Positions 8,463-17,418 are shown, counted from the stretch's first letter. The stretch is DNA of 64,000 bases from Pseudomonas khavaziana (GCF_019145205.1 NZ_JAHSTT010000019.1:1-64000), one strand, 5' to 3'. Notes: generated by a model not told the origin, from the sequence alone. Translations and numbers: made by a program.

Positions 8463-8918
8463 ATGCTCAACAAGGAACTCAGCGTCGGTCAGCTGGCGGC
8501 CCGCAGCGGTGTGGCGGTCACCGCCCTGCACTTCTACGAATCCAAGGGGCTGATCAAGAGCAATCGCAATGCCGGCAACCAACGGCGTTATCCACGGGAC
8601 GTACTGCGGCGGGTGGTGGTGATCAAGATCGCCCAGCGCTTGGGCATTCCACTGGCGACCATTGGCGAAGCATTGCAGACGCTGCCCGATGGGCGTACGC
8701 CGAACGCTCACGACTGGGAGCGCCTGTCGGCGTTGTGGCGTGAAGACCTGGACGAGCGCATCAACAAGCTGATGCGGTTGCGAGATAAGCTCAATGGCTG
8801 CATCGGTTGTGGGTGCCTGTCGATGCAGGCGTGCCCGCTGCGCAACCAGGATGACCAACTGGGCGAGCGCGGCCCCGGTGCCCAGCTGTTGGAGCCCACG
8901 CTGGATACCGAGCTGTAA
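8463..8918 (+). CDS. soxR: Redox-sensitive transcriptional activator SoxR
   Basis: A 151-residue MerR-family regulator. The N-terminal winged helix-turn-helix (LSVGQLAARSGVAVTALHFYE, residues about 6-26) is followed by a dimerisation helix and a [2Fe-2S] cluster site with Cys113, Cys116, Cys118 and Cys124 in CIGCGCLSMQAC. Oxidation of the cluster by redox-active compounds switches SoxR to an activator. In Pseudomonas it does not act through SoxS but directly on a few targets, here evidently the divergent monooxygenase. ATG 8463 starts the conserved N-terminus; the ATG at 8403 lies inside the promoter. Confidence 0.95.
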   Translation: MLNKELSVGQLAARSGVAVTALHFYESKGLIKSNRNAGNQRRYPRDVLRRVVVIKIAQRLGIPLATIGEALQTLPDGRTPNAHDWERLSALWREDLDERINKLMRLRDKLNGCIGCGCLSMQACPLRNQDDQLGERGPGAQLLEPTLDTEL

Positions 8919-9003
8919 GCCCGATCAAATGGTGGGAGGGGCGCTGCGGCGTGACCTATAGTGAAAAGGCTGTCACTCCATAACTACAATCAAGGAGAAC
9001 GTT

Positions 9004-9459
9004 ATGAGCGTTAAACCTATTCCCGACGGTTATCACGGCATTACCCCCTATCTGGGAATTGATAAAGCTGCTGAGGCGATCGAGTTCTACCAGAAAGCCT
9101 TTGGCGCCACCGTGTCCATGCGACTGGACATGCCCGACGGCAGGGTCGGCCACGCCGAGCTGCGTATTGGCGAAGCGGTGATCATGCTCGGCACCCCTTG
9201 CGATGAAACGGCTTTGCGCAACCCGGATACACACCCCAGTGTCGGGTTGCACCTGTATGTCGAGCATGTAGATGCACAGTTCACACGAGCCATTGAGGCC
9301 GGCGCCATCGAAGTGTCCACGCCGCAGGACCAGTTCTATGGCGACCGATCTGCGAGTGTGAAGGATCCGTTCGGGCACCTGTGGTTCCTGGCTACACACA
9401 AGGAAGACCTGACCGAGGAGCAAATCCGCCAGCGTGCCATGGAGATGTTCAAACCGTAG
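9004..9459 (+). CDS. VOC-family protein (PhnB/glyoxalase-bleomycin resistance fold)
   Basis: A 151-residue cytoplasmic protein with two beta-alpha-beta-beta-beta modules. The PhnB-like opening (GITPYLGIDKAAEAIEFYQK) and DPFGHLWFLATHKEDLT are characteristic of this VOC subgroup. Members are enzymes or ligand-binding proteins of mostly unknown role, and some need a metal ion. A good Shine-Dalgarno (AAGGAGA) precedes ATG 9004. It is transcribed alone, after soxR and a 85-bp gap, with no functional clue from the neighbours. Confidence 0.85.
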   Translation: MSVKPIPDGYHGITPYLGIDKAAEAIEFYQKAFGATVSMRLDMPDGRVGHAELRIGEAVIMLGTPCDETALRNPDTHPSVGLHLYVEHVDAQFTRAIEAGAIEVSTPQDQFYGDRSASVKDPFGHLWFLATHKEDLTEEQIRQRAMEMFKP

Positions 9460-9470
9460 TGCACATTGGA

Positions 9471-9511
9471 GTTGGGAGGAGCTTGCCCCCAGTGGCATGG
9501 GTATCTACACA
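9471..9511. repeat. Degenerate REP arm
   Basis: GGGAGGAGCTTGCCCCCAGT resembles the arm of the REP elements elsewhere in the window (GTGGGAGGGGGCTTGCTCCC). It ends in GGGTATCTACAC, which recurs inverted near 9985-9996. This looks like the left remnant of a broken repeat cluster. Confidence 0.45.
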
Positions 9512-9587
9512 ACTTTGGCGGGGCCTTCAGGGAAAAAGCTTGCTCTCCCTGGAGCCTGGCAGCCAACCGCTATCTAACTGATACTCT

Positions 9588-9980
9588 ACGATCCAAATGT
9601 GGGAGGGGCGGTGCGACGATTCGACTGGCTCCCGATGGCGGCCTGACAGCCGACCAGGATGCTGGATCAGACCGAGTACATATCCGTTATTTGGGCAACG
9701 GCCACTTAGGGTTCCGCTTTTACAGCGGGTCACTTTTGAAAAGCCGGAATGCCGGCCCAGGCAAAAGTAACCGAAACGCTCTTGCCCCACCACTCGGCAC
9801 CTCGCCCAGGCTCGGTGTGCCCGTAATCCGCCATGGTTGGGCCGCCGCGCCATCCATGGCGCGGGCAGCTCGCTCAGCCACCCCCAAAATCCATGGCGAA
9901 TTCCGGCCAGCGTGGTTTAACGGGGCGCCTAAGATCAAAAGCAGAGCAAGAGCAAGAGCAAGCAGCGAGTCAACACGATC
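9588..9980. repeat. Decayed long intergenic repeat of the P. fluorescens type
   Basis: About 390 bp without a plausible gene. It starts with a REP-like stretch (AATGTGGGAGGGGCGGTG), continues through GGGTTCCGCTTTTACAGC, CAAAAGTAACCGAAACGCTC and a GGCACCTCGCCCAGGCTCGG block, and ends with CGTGGTTTAACGGGGCGCC. I recall near-identical blocks scattered in P. fluorescens-group genomes, so I call it a dispersed repeat. Only one copy is present in this window, so the repeat status rests on memory. Weak open frames in it have no recognisable product. Confidence 0.5.
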
Positions 9981-10004
9981 CAATGTGTAGATACCTATGT
10001 CCCA

Positions 10005-10072
10005 ATGGCGGTGTGCCAGCCAGCGCATGTTCAACTGGCAGACCGCTATCGTGGGCAAGCCCCCTCCCACAT
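10005..10072. repeat. Truncated REPIN
   Basis: The right arm (CGTGGGCAAGCCCCCTCCCAC) is intact and the inner part of the left arm (CCAATGGCGGTGTGCCAGCC) is present, but the outer left arm is missing and replaced by unrelated sequence. It sits between the long repeat and the dehalogenase gene. Confidence 0.7.
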
Positions 10073-10197
10073 AGGACCTCCTCTGTTTGAAGGGCCGGGC
10101 TTCTACACACTTCATGAACATCCCCCCCACACTTTTCCCCTTGCCCCAACCGCCGTGTGATTCCAGGATGCAGGTCATCATCACAAGGAGTCACTCC

Positions 10198-11082
10198 ATG
10201 TTCGCCGGCTTTGAGAAAGACCAGTGCCACGTCAACGGCGTAGACATCAACTACCGCAGAGGCGGTACAGGCCCCGGCCTGCTTCTGCTCCACGGGCACC
10301 CGCAAACCCATGTCATCTGGCATAAAGTCGCCGAGCAATTGGCCGAACACTTCAGCGTGGTGGCTGCCGACCTGCGCGGTTATGGCGACAGCAGCAAGCC
10401 ACCGGCCGACGAACACCACACCCATTATTCGAAACGGCAAATGGCCCGGGACGGTGTCGAACTGATGCAGGCCCTGGGCTTCGACACCTTCTCGGTACTG
10501 GCCCACGACCGTGGCGCCCGCGTCGCCCATCGCCTGGCCCTGGATCACCCCAAGGCCGTTAAGCGCATGGTGCTGCTGGATATCGCGCCAACCCTGGCGA
10601 TGTACGCCCAGACCGATGAAGCCTTCGCCCGCGCCTACTGGCACTGGTTCTTCCTGATCCGCCCGGCGCCGTTGCCGGAAGCCCTGATCGAAGCTAACCC
10701 CGAGTTGTACCTGCGCAGCGTCATGGGCAGCCGCAGCGCCGGGCTCAAGCCGTTCACCGACGAAGCCTTCGCCGAGTACCTGCGCTGCCTGACATTGCCC
10801 GGCACCGCCACCGGTATCTGCGAGGACTACCGCGCTGCCGCGAGCGTCGACCTGGAACATGACCAGGCTGACATCGACGCCGGCCATCATCTGAATCTGC
10901 CTCTATTGGTGTTATGGGGCGCCGACGGCACCGTCGGCCGCTGTTTCGACCCACTCGGAGAATGGCAGAAAGTCGCCACTAACGTACATGGCAAGGCGGT
11001 ACCGGCCGGGCACTACATAGCCGAAGAGGCGCCGGAGTTATTGTTGAGTGAAGCCCTGCCCTTCCTTCGCGCAGCCAAATGA
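10198..11082 (+). CDS. Haloacetate dehalogenase (fluoroacetate dehalogenase-like alpha/beta hydrolase)
   Basis: A 294-residue alpha/beta hydrolase with the full active-site set of fluoroacetate dehalogenases. The nucleophile and carboxylate clamp are Asp104, Arg105 and Arg108 in AHDRGARV; the acid is Asp128 (LLDIAP), the halide-pocket residues are His149, Trp150 (YWHWFF) and Tyr211 (EDYRAA), and the general base is His272 (AGHYIAEEAPE). The enzyme would hydrolyse haloacetates to glycolate and halide in the cytoplasm. The spacing matches the Rhodopseudomonas enzyme with an offset of 6-8. Shine-Dalgarno AAGGAG precedes ATG 10198. A LysR gene follows at 92 bp. Confidence 0.85.
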   Translation: MFAGFEKDQCHVNGVDINYRRGGTGPGLLLLHGHPQTHVIWHKVAEQLAEHFSVVAADLRGYGDSSKPPADEHHTHYSKRQMARDGVELMQALGFDTFSVLAHDRGARVAHRLALDHPKAVKRMVLLDIAPTLAMYAQTDEAFARAYWHWFFLIRPAPLPEALIEANPELYLRSVMGSRSAGLKPFTDEAFAEYLRCLTLPGTATGICEDYRAAASVDLEHDQADIDAGHHLNLPLLVLWGADGTVGRCFDPLGEWQKVATNVHGKAVPAGHYIAEEAPELLLSEALPFLRAAK

Positions 11083-11173
11083 GCTGTGGACTCCCGTCGT
11101 GGCCGCTACCCGCGCACAGCGGCCTCCCCAACCGATGCTATCCTGGCGACTCACCCTCCCACACCTGCCTGCG

Positions 11174-12088
11174 ATGACGAACAAAAAAGCCACCGTGCCC
11201 CTGCCCGAAGACCTGCGGGTATTGCTCACCGTGATCCGCAAGGCCGGCTTTGCCGCAGCCGCCGACGAACTGGGCTTGTCCCCGGCCTATGTCAGCAAGC
11301 GTATCCAGATCCTCGAAACCACCCTGGCCACGCGCCTGCTGCACCGCACCAGCCGACGCATAGCCCTGACCGAAGACGGCGAACGGGTGCAGCGTTGGGC
11401 CGTGCGCATCCTCGAAGACTTCCAGCAACTCTCGGAGGAACTGTCCGACGCCCATGACAGCCCCCGTGGGCACCTGCACTTGTGCAGCAGCTTCGGCTTC
11501 GGTCGCAACCATGTGGCCCCGGCCCTGTCATTGCTGGCGGAAAAATACCCAGGACTGGACATCCGCCTGGACCTGTTCGACCGCGTGGTGGATATCGTCA
11601 GCGAAGGCTTCGACCTGGAGATTCGGGTGGGCGATGACATCCCCGGCCAGCACATCGGCCGGCGTCTGGTGAGCAATCGTCGAGTGCTGTGCGCCGCACC
11701 GTCCTACTTGCAACGCCGGGGTACGCCGCGGCAATTGAGCGACCTGGAGCACCATGACTGCCTGGTGATCAAGGAGCGCGATAACGCCTTCGGCATCTGG
11801 AACCTGGAGCGTGACGGCACAGCGCACAGCGTGCGCGTTCGCGGGCCGCTGTCCTCCAACAACGGCGAGATCGTGTTGCAGTGGGCATTGGACGGGCGCG
11901 GTGTACTGCTGCGCTCTATGTGGGACGTGAAGCCGTTGCTGGAGCAAGGCCAACTGGTACAGGTGCTGCACGACTACACCCAGAGCGCCAACGTGTGGGC
12001 GGTGTACCCGACACGCCTGGCCTACTCCGGCAAACTGAGGGCCTGTGTGGAGTTTCTACAGGAGCACTTCAAGGGTTTGTCGATCTGA
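11174..12088 (+). CDS. LysR-family transcriptional regulator
   Basis: A 304-residue LTTR. The N-terminal winged helix-turn-helix (FAAAADELGLSPAYVSKRIQ, residues about 26-45) is followed by a linker helix and a periplasmic-binding-protein-like effector domain (FGRNHVAPALSLLAEKYPGL; VSNRRVLCAAPSYLQRRG). The subgroup resembles DmlR/YafC-type regulators. Its target is not clear: the dehalogenase lies upstream on the same strand, and the MFS gene is convergent with a 20-bp overlap at the 3' end. Start ATG 11174 gives the usual short N-terminus; ATG 11135 is possible. Confidence 0.85.
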   Translation: MTNKKATVPLPEDLRVLLTVIRKAGFAAAADELGLSPAYVSKRIQILETTLATRLLHRTSRRIALTEDGERVQRWAVRILEDFQQLSEELSDAHDSPRGHLHLCSSFGFGRNHVAPALSLLAEKYPGLDIRLDLFDRVVDIVSEGFDLEIRVGDDIPGQHIGRRLVSNRRVLCAAPSYLQRRGTPRQLSDLEHHDCLVIKERDNAFGIWNLERDGTAHSVRVRGPLSSNNGEIVLQWALDGRGVLLRSMWDVKPLLEQGQLVQVLHDYTQSANVWAVYPTRLAYSGKLRACVEFLQEHFKGLSI

Positions 12089-13310
12089 CCCTCCGATGGG
12101 CGGTGCAGCCCAACCATATCGTCATGACCACCAACGCGGTCAATGGCAGCCCATGAAACAACACGATCACCTGGGCCGGCGTCCACGTCACATAGAACGG
12201 CCCGACCACCAGCATGCCCACGCCGAATCCGGCCATCTGGATCAAGGTCAAGAGGCTGAACAGCGGCAAGCGCAAGCTATCGGGCTCGCTTTGCGCACGG
12301 GAGATCAATGCCACCTCGGACAACCCGTCGCCCAGCCCCGCCCACACCACCAGCAGCAATGCCAGCCACAGTTCGGTCTGTTGGAAAGTCAGGATAAAGC
12401 CACTGGACATCAACGCCACACCGAGCATGAACAAACGCTCCATGCCTTGAGTGCCACAGCCTTTCAACACCGCGCTGGCGATGCGCGCGCCAACAAACTT
12501 GCCACAGGCCCACACGGCCAGCAGATAGCCCATGACCGTCTTGGCCGTGTCCGGCGAGATGTACTGCGACAGCACTGGCCAGCCGACGTTATGCGCCGCG
12601 CTGCCGAGGGTGTCGAGCATGCTGATCAGCAACATCGCGGCCAGCACAGGCGCACCGCGCAGCCCCTTGGTCAGTTCGTGCCATTCGGCGGCGAGCCCGC
12701 GATGGGCGGTGACAGCAACGCTATACAACGCGCGCAACGGCAAGACCAGGCAAGCGGCAATCACATAGGTACCGATGTTGACGGCAAACACCGCTTCAAA
12801 TCCGCCCGTGGCGATCAGCAAGCCCGAGAGCAAACTACCGAAGACCGCGCCAGTGGCGGCCGCCGAGGTGATCCATGCGTTGGTATTGACTCGCTGCTCA
12901 AGTGCGACCCAGGTGGGCAACTGACTGTTGAGGCCAATGGCAAACAGCGAATTGCACAGGCCGATACCAAAGGCGATAAAGGGGAGAAGGGTGAGTTGAT
13001 GGGCCGGTAACAACACCAGCAGCGGCGTCAGTAACAGCGCCCGGACCAAGTCCAATCCTGCCAACGTCCCACGCCCGGCAAACCGACGAAAAAACGGAAT
13101 GCCAAACAGGCTGGCAACAATCCCGCCGGTGACCCGGCACGCCAGGAAGATGCTGACAAACACTACGCTCTGGCTGAGCCAGTACACATAAGTGGACAGC
13201 GCCACCATATTGAGGAACGCACCGAAATCCGACACGCCGCGGGCAAAGATGATCAGGCGTGCGTTGCGGGTCGACAGGGTCGGTTGAGGATCAACGTTCA
13301 GCACATCCAT
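12069..13310 (-). CDS. MFS transporter
   Basis: A 413-residue inner-membrane protein with about 12 predicted helices, of the drug/siderophore-exporter-like part of the major facilitator superfamily (EntS-like MFS_3 style: FARGVSDFGAFLNMVALSTY at the N-terminus). The substrate cannot be read from sequence. It is transcribed toward the LysR gene and overlaps its 3' end by 20 bp. The LeuD gene ends 68 bp upstream of its start on the same strand, so it may be the last gene of a leuC-leuD-MFS unit; if so it might move a metabolite of that pathway. Confidence 0.8.
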   Translation of the reverse strand: MDVLNVDPQPTLSTRNARLIIFARGVSDFGAFLNMVALSTYVYWLSQSVVFVSIFLACRVTGGIVASLFGIPFFRRFAGRGTLAGLDLVRALLLTPLLVLLPAHQLTLLPFIAFGIGLCNSLFAIGLNSQLPTWVALEQRVNTNAWITSAAATGAVFGSLLSGLLIATGGFEAVFAVNIGTYVIAACLVLPLRALYSVAVTAHRGLAAEWHELTKGLRGAPVLAAMLLISMLDTLGSAAHNVGWPVLSQYISPDTAKTVMGYLLAVWACGKFVGARIASAVLKGCGTQGMERLFMLGVALMSSGFILTFQQTELWLALLLVVWAGLGDGLSEVALISRAQSEPDSLRLPLFSLLTLIQMAGFGVGMLVVGPFYVTWTPAQVIVLFHGLPLTALVVMTIWLGCTAHRRVRSTNP

Positions 13311-13378
13311 GTTACGAACTTTCCTTGAGTAAGCCGACGCCCATGTCGGTCCCACTTAAGTCGACAAGGCACCCGGTG

Positions 13379-13993
13379 TCAACCGAGCCAGGGCTTCGTC
13401 GCCAGGTGCTGGCGCTCAAATGCCTTGATCTGCTCGCTGCGCTGCAAGGTGCTCCCGATTGCATCCAGGCCGAGTAACAGTGCCGTTTTGCGCAAGGTGT
13501 CGATCTGGAACGGGATCAACTGACCATCCGCCAGACGGATCTGCTGGGCCTCAAGGTCAATAGTGATCTGCGCCTGACCCGCTTGACTGATGGTTTGCGC
13601 AAGCCGGTGTAACACCGTCTGTTCCAGAGTGATCAATAACAGCCCGTTGCGCTGGCAGTTGTCATGGAAAATTCCGGCGAAGCTGCTGCCGATCAAGGCG
13701 CGAATGCCCATTTGCTTCAGGCCCCACACCGCATGCTCGCGGCTGGAACCACAGCCGAAGTTCGGCCCCACTACCATAAAGTTCGCGCCCTGCCAGGCCG
13801 GTTGATTAAGCACAAACTCGGGATCTGGCGCACCGGACGGCAAAAAACGCAGGTCAAAAAACAGCCCACGGTCCAGGCCATCGCGATCGATGCCCTTGAG
13901 GAACTGCTTGGGCATGATCACGTCGGTATCGATATTGGCCGCCAGCATCGGTGCGGCCTTGCCTGTGACCAGGGTGAAGGGTTGCAGGCTCAT
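13379..13993 (-). CDS. leuD: 3-isopropylmalate dehydratase small subunit (LeuD paralogue)
   Basis: A 204-residue swivel-domain subunit of the aconitase superfamily. Conserved features are AANIDTDVIMPKQFLK near residue 20, FGCGSSREHAVWGL near residue 75 (substrate-binding Ser/Arg/Glu) and FHDNCQRNGLL. It pairs with the LeuC-like subunit encoded just upstream, overlapping it by 4 bp (ATGA), to isomerise 2- and 3-isopropylmalate or a related hydroxy-diacid. No leuB or leuA lies nearby, so this may be a second copy with another substrate. Confidence 0.85.
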   Translation of the reverse strand: MSLQPFTLVTGKAAPMLAANIDTDVIMPKQFLKGIDRDGLDRGLFFDLRFLPSGAPDPEFVLNQPAWQGANFMVVGPNFGCGSSREHAVWGLKQMGIRALIGSSFAGIFHDNCQRNGLLLITLEQTVLHRLAQTISQAGQAQITIDLEAQQIRLADGQLIPFQIDTLRKTALLLGLDAIGSTLQRSEQIKAFERQHLATKPWLG

Positions 13994-15408
13994 GGGCGCT
14001 CTCCCAGGTCGCGGATATCGGTGAGCCGGCCGGTGATGGCGGCAGCGGCGACCATCGCCGGGCTCATCAAGTGAGTGCGTGCGCCCGCGCCTTGGCGGCC
14101 TTCGAAATTCCGATTGGTACTCGAAGCGCAGCGGTCGCCGGGGGCCAGTACATCGTCGTTCATCGCCAGGCACATCGAGCAGCCCGACTGACGCCATTCG
14201 AAACCAGCGTTGATAAAGATCGCGGCCAGCCCTTCGGCTTCGGCCTGGTCCCTGACTTGCGTGGAGCCCGGTACGATCATCGCCCGTACATGCTCGGCCA
14301 CCTGTTTGCCGCGCACCACGCGGGCGGCGTCGCGCAGGTCTTCGATGCGCGCGTTGGTGCAGGAACCGATAAATGCATGGCTGATGACGATATCGCTCAG
14401 CGGCATGCCGGGCTCCAGGCCCATGTAATCGAGGGCGCGACGCATGCCCTGGCGCAGGATCAGGTCGCTGACGTGCTGCGGGTCGGGCACGCGGGCGCCA
14501 ATGGGCACGGCCTGGTCGGGGCTGGTGCCCCATGTGACCATGGGTTCCAGGGTGGCGGCATCCAGTTGGACTTCGCGGTCAAACACCGCGGCCTCGTCAC
14601 TGCGCAGCGTGCGCCATTGACGCAGGGCTTGTTCCCAAAGTGCCCCCTGGGGGGCGCGAGGCTTGTCCTTGAGGTAGGTGAACACCTTGTCATCCGGCGC
14701 CATGAACGCGCCGCGGGCGCCAGCCTCCACGGCCATATTGCAGATGGTCATGCGCGCTTCGACACTCAGGGCATCGATGGTGGAGCCACGGAACTCGATG
14801 GCGTAGCCGGTGGCGCCGGATGCACCGATCTGGCTGATCAGCGCCATGATCACGTCCTTGGAAGTCAGGCCCGGCGCCAACTCGCCATCGACGCTCACTA
14901 GCAGGGTTTTCAAGCGTTTATAGACCAGGGTCTGGGTGGCCAGTAGATGCTCGATTTCCGAGGTGCCGATGCCAAAGCCGAATGCGCCGAGGGCGCCGTA
15001 GGTGGTGGTGTGGCTGTCACCGGCGGCAATCACCATACCGGGCAGGATAAACCCCTGCTCCGGCGCAATCACGTGTTCGATGCCTTGACGCTTGTCGAGG
15101 ACATCCAGCAGTTCGATGCCGAAATCCCGGCAGTTTTCCGCCAGGTAGGCCACCTGTCGCGCCGCGCCGGCATCCGGCATGGTCGCGACCCGCGTGGGAG
15201 TGGTGGGGTTCACATGGTCGACCACCGCCAGCGCCGTGCCGGGGCGCCACACCGGGCGCCCGGCCTCGCGCAAGCCGCTGAACGCCTGGGGGCTGGTGTA
15301 TTCGTTGATTACCTGGCGGTCTATATAAAGCAAAACATGGCCCTGCTCATCCAGGGCGCACACCGTATGGGAGTCGATGTGTTTGTCGTAGAGGGTTCTG
15401 GCAGTCAT
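13990..15408 (-). CDS. leuC: 3-isopropylmalate dehydratase large subunit (LeuC paralogue)
   Basis: A 472-residue [4Fe-4S] hydro-lyase of the aconitase superfamily. Cluster Cys are visible in IGSCTNARIEDL and SGCSMCLAMN, with GDSHTTTYGALGAFGFGIG near residue 130 and the C-terminal SSTNRNFEGRQG. The start is ATG 15408, giving MTARTLYDKHIDSHTV as in the family; upstream in-frame starts add a non-conserved tail. The N-terminal sequence diverges from the housekeeping Pseudomonas LeuC I remember (AGKTLYDKLWEMH). The absence of leuB suggests a secondary enzyme, for example for another 2-alkylmalate-type acid. That substrate idea is inference. Confidence 0.85.
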   Translation of the reverse strand: MTARTLYDKHIDSHTVCALDEQGHVLLYIDRQVINEYTSPQAFSGLREAGRPVWRPGTALAVVDHVNPTTPTRVATMPDAGAARQVAYLAENCRDFGIELLDVLDKRQGIEHVIAPEQGFILPGMVIAAGDSHTTTYGALGAFGFGIGTSEIEHLLATQTLVYKRLKTLLVSVDGELAPGLTSKDVIMALISQIGASGATGYAIEFRGSTIDALSVEARMTICNMAVEAGARGAFMAPDDKVFTYLKDKPRAPQGALWEQALRQWRTLRSDEAAVFDREVQLDAATLEPMVTWGTSPDQAVPIGARVPDPQHVSDLILRQGMRRALDYMGLEPGMPLSDIVISHAFIGSCTNARIEDLRDAARVVRGKQVAEHVRAMIVPGSTQVRDQAEAEGLAAIFINAGFEWRQSGCSMCLAMNDDVLAPGDRCASSTNRNFEGRQGAGARTHLMSPAMVAAAAITGRLTDIRDLGERP

Positions 15409-15570
15409 TTTCTTGCGGGCTCGCTCGACGGTGTCTGCCCATCCTAGCCAGCCGCCCTGCCCCATCAACGGCGACAGGGTGATCGCATGAAACATGTTTC
15501 GTGTTCGATCAGCCTTTCAATGCCACCTGGATGCGAACCTGAAACATTTTCTTTCATATAAGCCTTAGGG

Positions 15571-15586
15571 ATTTCTCATTCTCATC
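15571..15586. promoter_or_regulatory. Possible Fur box upstream of the fpv operon
   Basis: Read on the minus strand, GGATGAGAATGAGAAAT resembles the GAGAAT-rich Fur boxes of Pseudomonas. It lies about 100 bp before the first gene of an operon expected to be iron-regulated. The match is partial, and I could not find a convincing PvdS-type promoter. Confidence 0.35.
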
Positions 15587-15682
15587 CGTCTTAATTTAGA
15601 TACAGCCCGTCGCGTCAGCAAAAGCTACGACTGGCCTTTTCCGGGCCTACATTGCCCCCTCCGATCAAGACCCTCATTAATC

Positions 15683-16885
15683 ATGTCGAAGAAGTCACGC
15701 TCCAAACTCTGGTTTCTCGTGCATAGCTGGCTGGCATTGCCCATCTGGTTCTTTGTACTGATCGTCTGCGTTACCGGCACCCTGGCGGTGGTCAGCCAGG
15801 AAATCGTCTGGCTGGCCAACCCGGATATCCGTGCGAGCAAACCGTCGGATGACGCCCAGCCGCTGAGCTTTGGCCAGGTGATCGCCGCCATCAAGCGCGA
15901 TGAACCCCAGGCTATCGTGCAATCCATCAGCCGCCCGGATGAATCGCACTTCGCCCTGAGTGTCGACCTCAGCTACCCGGATGGACGTTCCGTGGAGGTC
16001 TACGCCAACCCCTATACCGGAGCGATCCAGGGCATCAGTCCGTCGTTCAACTTCCAGCAATTCACCCGTGCCTTGCATGGCTGGTGGCTGGTGCCGTTCA
16101 CCAACGGCTACAGCTGGGGCTGGTACCTGGTGTCCTTGCTTGGCTTGCCGCTGCTGGCCTCGCTGGTCACCGGCCTGGTGGTGTACAAGCGCTTCTGGAA
16201 AGGTTTCTTCAAGCCAACCCTGCGTTTTCGCCACGGTGCGCGCATTTTCTGGGGAGACTTCCACCGCCTCAGCGGTATCTGGTCGATCTGGTTTATCGCG
16301 GTCATTTCCATCACCGGCATCTGGTTCCTGATCCAGGCGATCCTGGGCGACAACCAGATTTCCATCTCCAGCGAGCCGGTCGTACCGGTGATCGCCCGGG
16401 AGAAAGTGCCAACCTCCGGGCCTGGCGTGCCCGCGCCGATGATTGCGCTGGACGACGCAATCAAGATTGCGAGCCAACGCATCCCCGGGCTGGAGGCTTC
16501 TTTCCTGGTCCTGCCGTTCAACGCCTACAGCCATTTGCAGATCGGCGGCCGTGGCTGGTACCCACTGATGTTCCAGACTGCGCAACTGAACCCCTATGAC
16601 GGTGAAATCGCCGTCACGAACCTGTTGTCGGACCGTACTGCGCTGGAGTTCGTCACCGAATCCATGCGCCCGCTGCACACCGGTGACTTTGGCGGTTTGT
16701 GGATCAAGTTGATCTGGGCATTCTTCGGCCTGGTGCTGAGCATGATGGTACTGAGCGGCTTGCTGATCTGGACCAAGCGCACCGCCCTGGCCACCCTCAA
16801 CGCCCTCAAGCGCGAAGCCAAGACCCAGCGGCAACCCGCGCCTATCCCGGCCATGCAGGCTGAAACCTCGGAGGCCCAACGATGA
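15683..16885 (+). CDS. fpvG: PepSY inner-membrane reductase FpvG
   Basis: A 400-residue membrane protein of the PepSY/PiuB family: an N-terminal helix (SWLALPIWFFVLIVCVTGT), paired periplasmic PepSY regions, a central helix pair (YSWGWYLVSLLGLPLLASLV), a WFIAVISITGIWFLIQAI helix and a C-terminal one (LIWAFFGLVLSMMVLSGLLI). Membrane His such as HSW, HGWW and FHRLSG could bind haem. In P. aeruginosa FpvG reduces ferric iron bound to pyoverdine in the periplasm so it can be released. It is the first of eight tightly overlapping genes, which is the main reason for the name. Confidence 0.8.
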   Translation: MSKKSRSKLWFLVHSWLALPIWFFVLIVCVTGTLAVVSQEIVWLANPDIRASKPSDDAQPLSFGQVIAAIKRDEPQAIVQSISRPDESHFALSVDLSYPDGRSVEVYANPYTGAIQGISPSFNFQQFTRALHGWWLVPFTNGYSWGWYLVSLLGLPLLASLVTGLVVYKRFWKGFFKPTLRFRHGARIFWGDFHRLSGIWSIWFIAVISITGIWFLIQAILGDNQISISSEPVVPVIAREKVPTSGPGVPAPMIALDDAIKIASQRIPGLEASFLVLPFNAYSHLQIGGRGWYPLMFQTAQLNPYDGEIAVTNLLSDRTALEFVTESMRPLHTGDFGGLWIKLIWAFFGLVLSMMVLSGLLIWTKRTALATLNALKREAKTQRQPAPIPAMQAETSEAQR

Positions 16886-17418
16886 GCAAGGTCGCGACTG
16901 TACCGCCGTCCCCCCTGCGCGCCTTCTGGCTGAAATGGCGTTTCCATATCAACATTTTGCTGTTGCTCGTGCCACTGGGGTTCATGCCCAAGTACTTCGC
17001 CGATGCCGCGCTGTTTCGCGGGGATACCGGTATCGGCGAACGCGTGGCTGGGCAAGTGCAGGTCGGCCCGTGGAGCCTGACCCTCGCCGAGCTGCGCAAT
17101 GAAGGCCCACGGCCGGACCCTGCCGGACCGATGAAATTATTCAATGCCGCCCTGTGTGACACCTGCACCAATCAGGTCAAGGCCACCTACCTGCGCATCG
17201 GCAAGCCGCGCAGCCTGCGCGCCGCCGGGGTCATCTTCTTTGGTACGCCGTACCGCATGGGCGCCGCCCTGCCGGTGCCGGAACGCACACCGGTAGACGC
17301 CGAAGTGTGGGTGACCATGGAAGGCTGGGACGGCAGCATGCACCAGGGTTCCATCCCGCTGAGCCAGGCCTCGCCTGCCACCATTGCCTGGCTGAACAAG
17401 CAAGGAGTCAAACCATGA
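16882..17418 (+). CDS. fpvH: FpvH-like membrane-anchored accessory protein
   Basis: A 178-residue protein with one N-terminal membrane helix (FHINILLLLVPLGFMPKYF) and a periplasmic domain. A CDTCTNQ motif near residue 93 (two Cys) could bind metal or take part in redox chemistry. It overlaps fpvG by 4 bp (ATGA) and fpvJ by 4 bp. Position and size match FpvH, part of the FpvG complex in pyoverdine-iron release. I recognise no catalytic domain. Confidence 0.65.
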   Translation: MSKVATVPPSPLRAFWLKWRFHINILLLLVPLGFMPKYFADAALFRGDTGIGERVAGQVQVGPWSLTLAELRNEGPRPDPAGPMKLFNAALCDTCTNQVKATYLRIGKPRSLRAAGVIFFGTPYRMGAALPVPERTPVDAEVWVTMEGWDGSMHQGSIPLSQASPATIAWLNKQGVKP

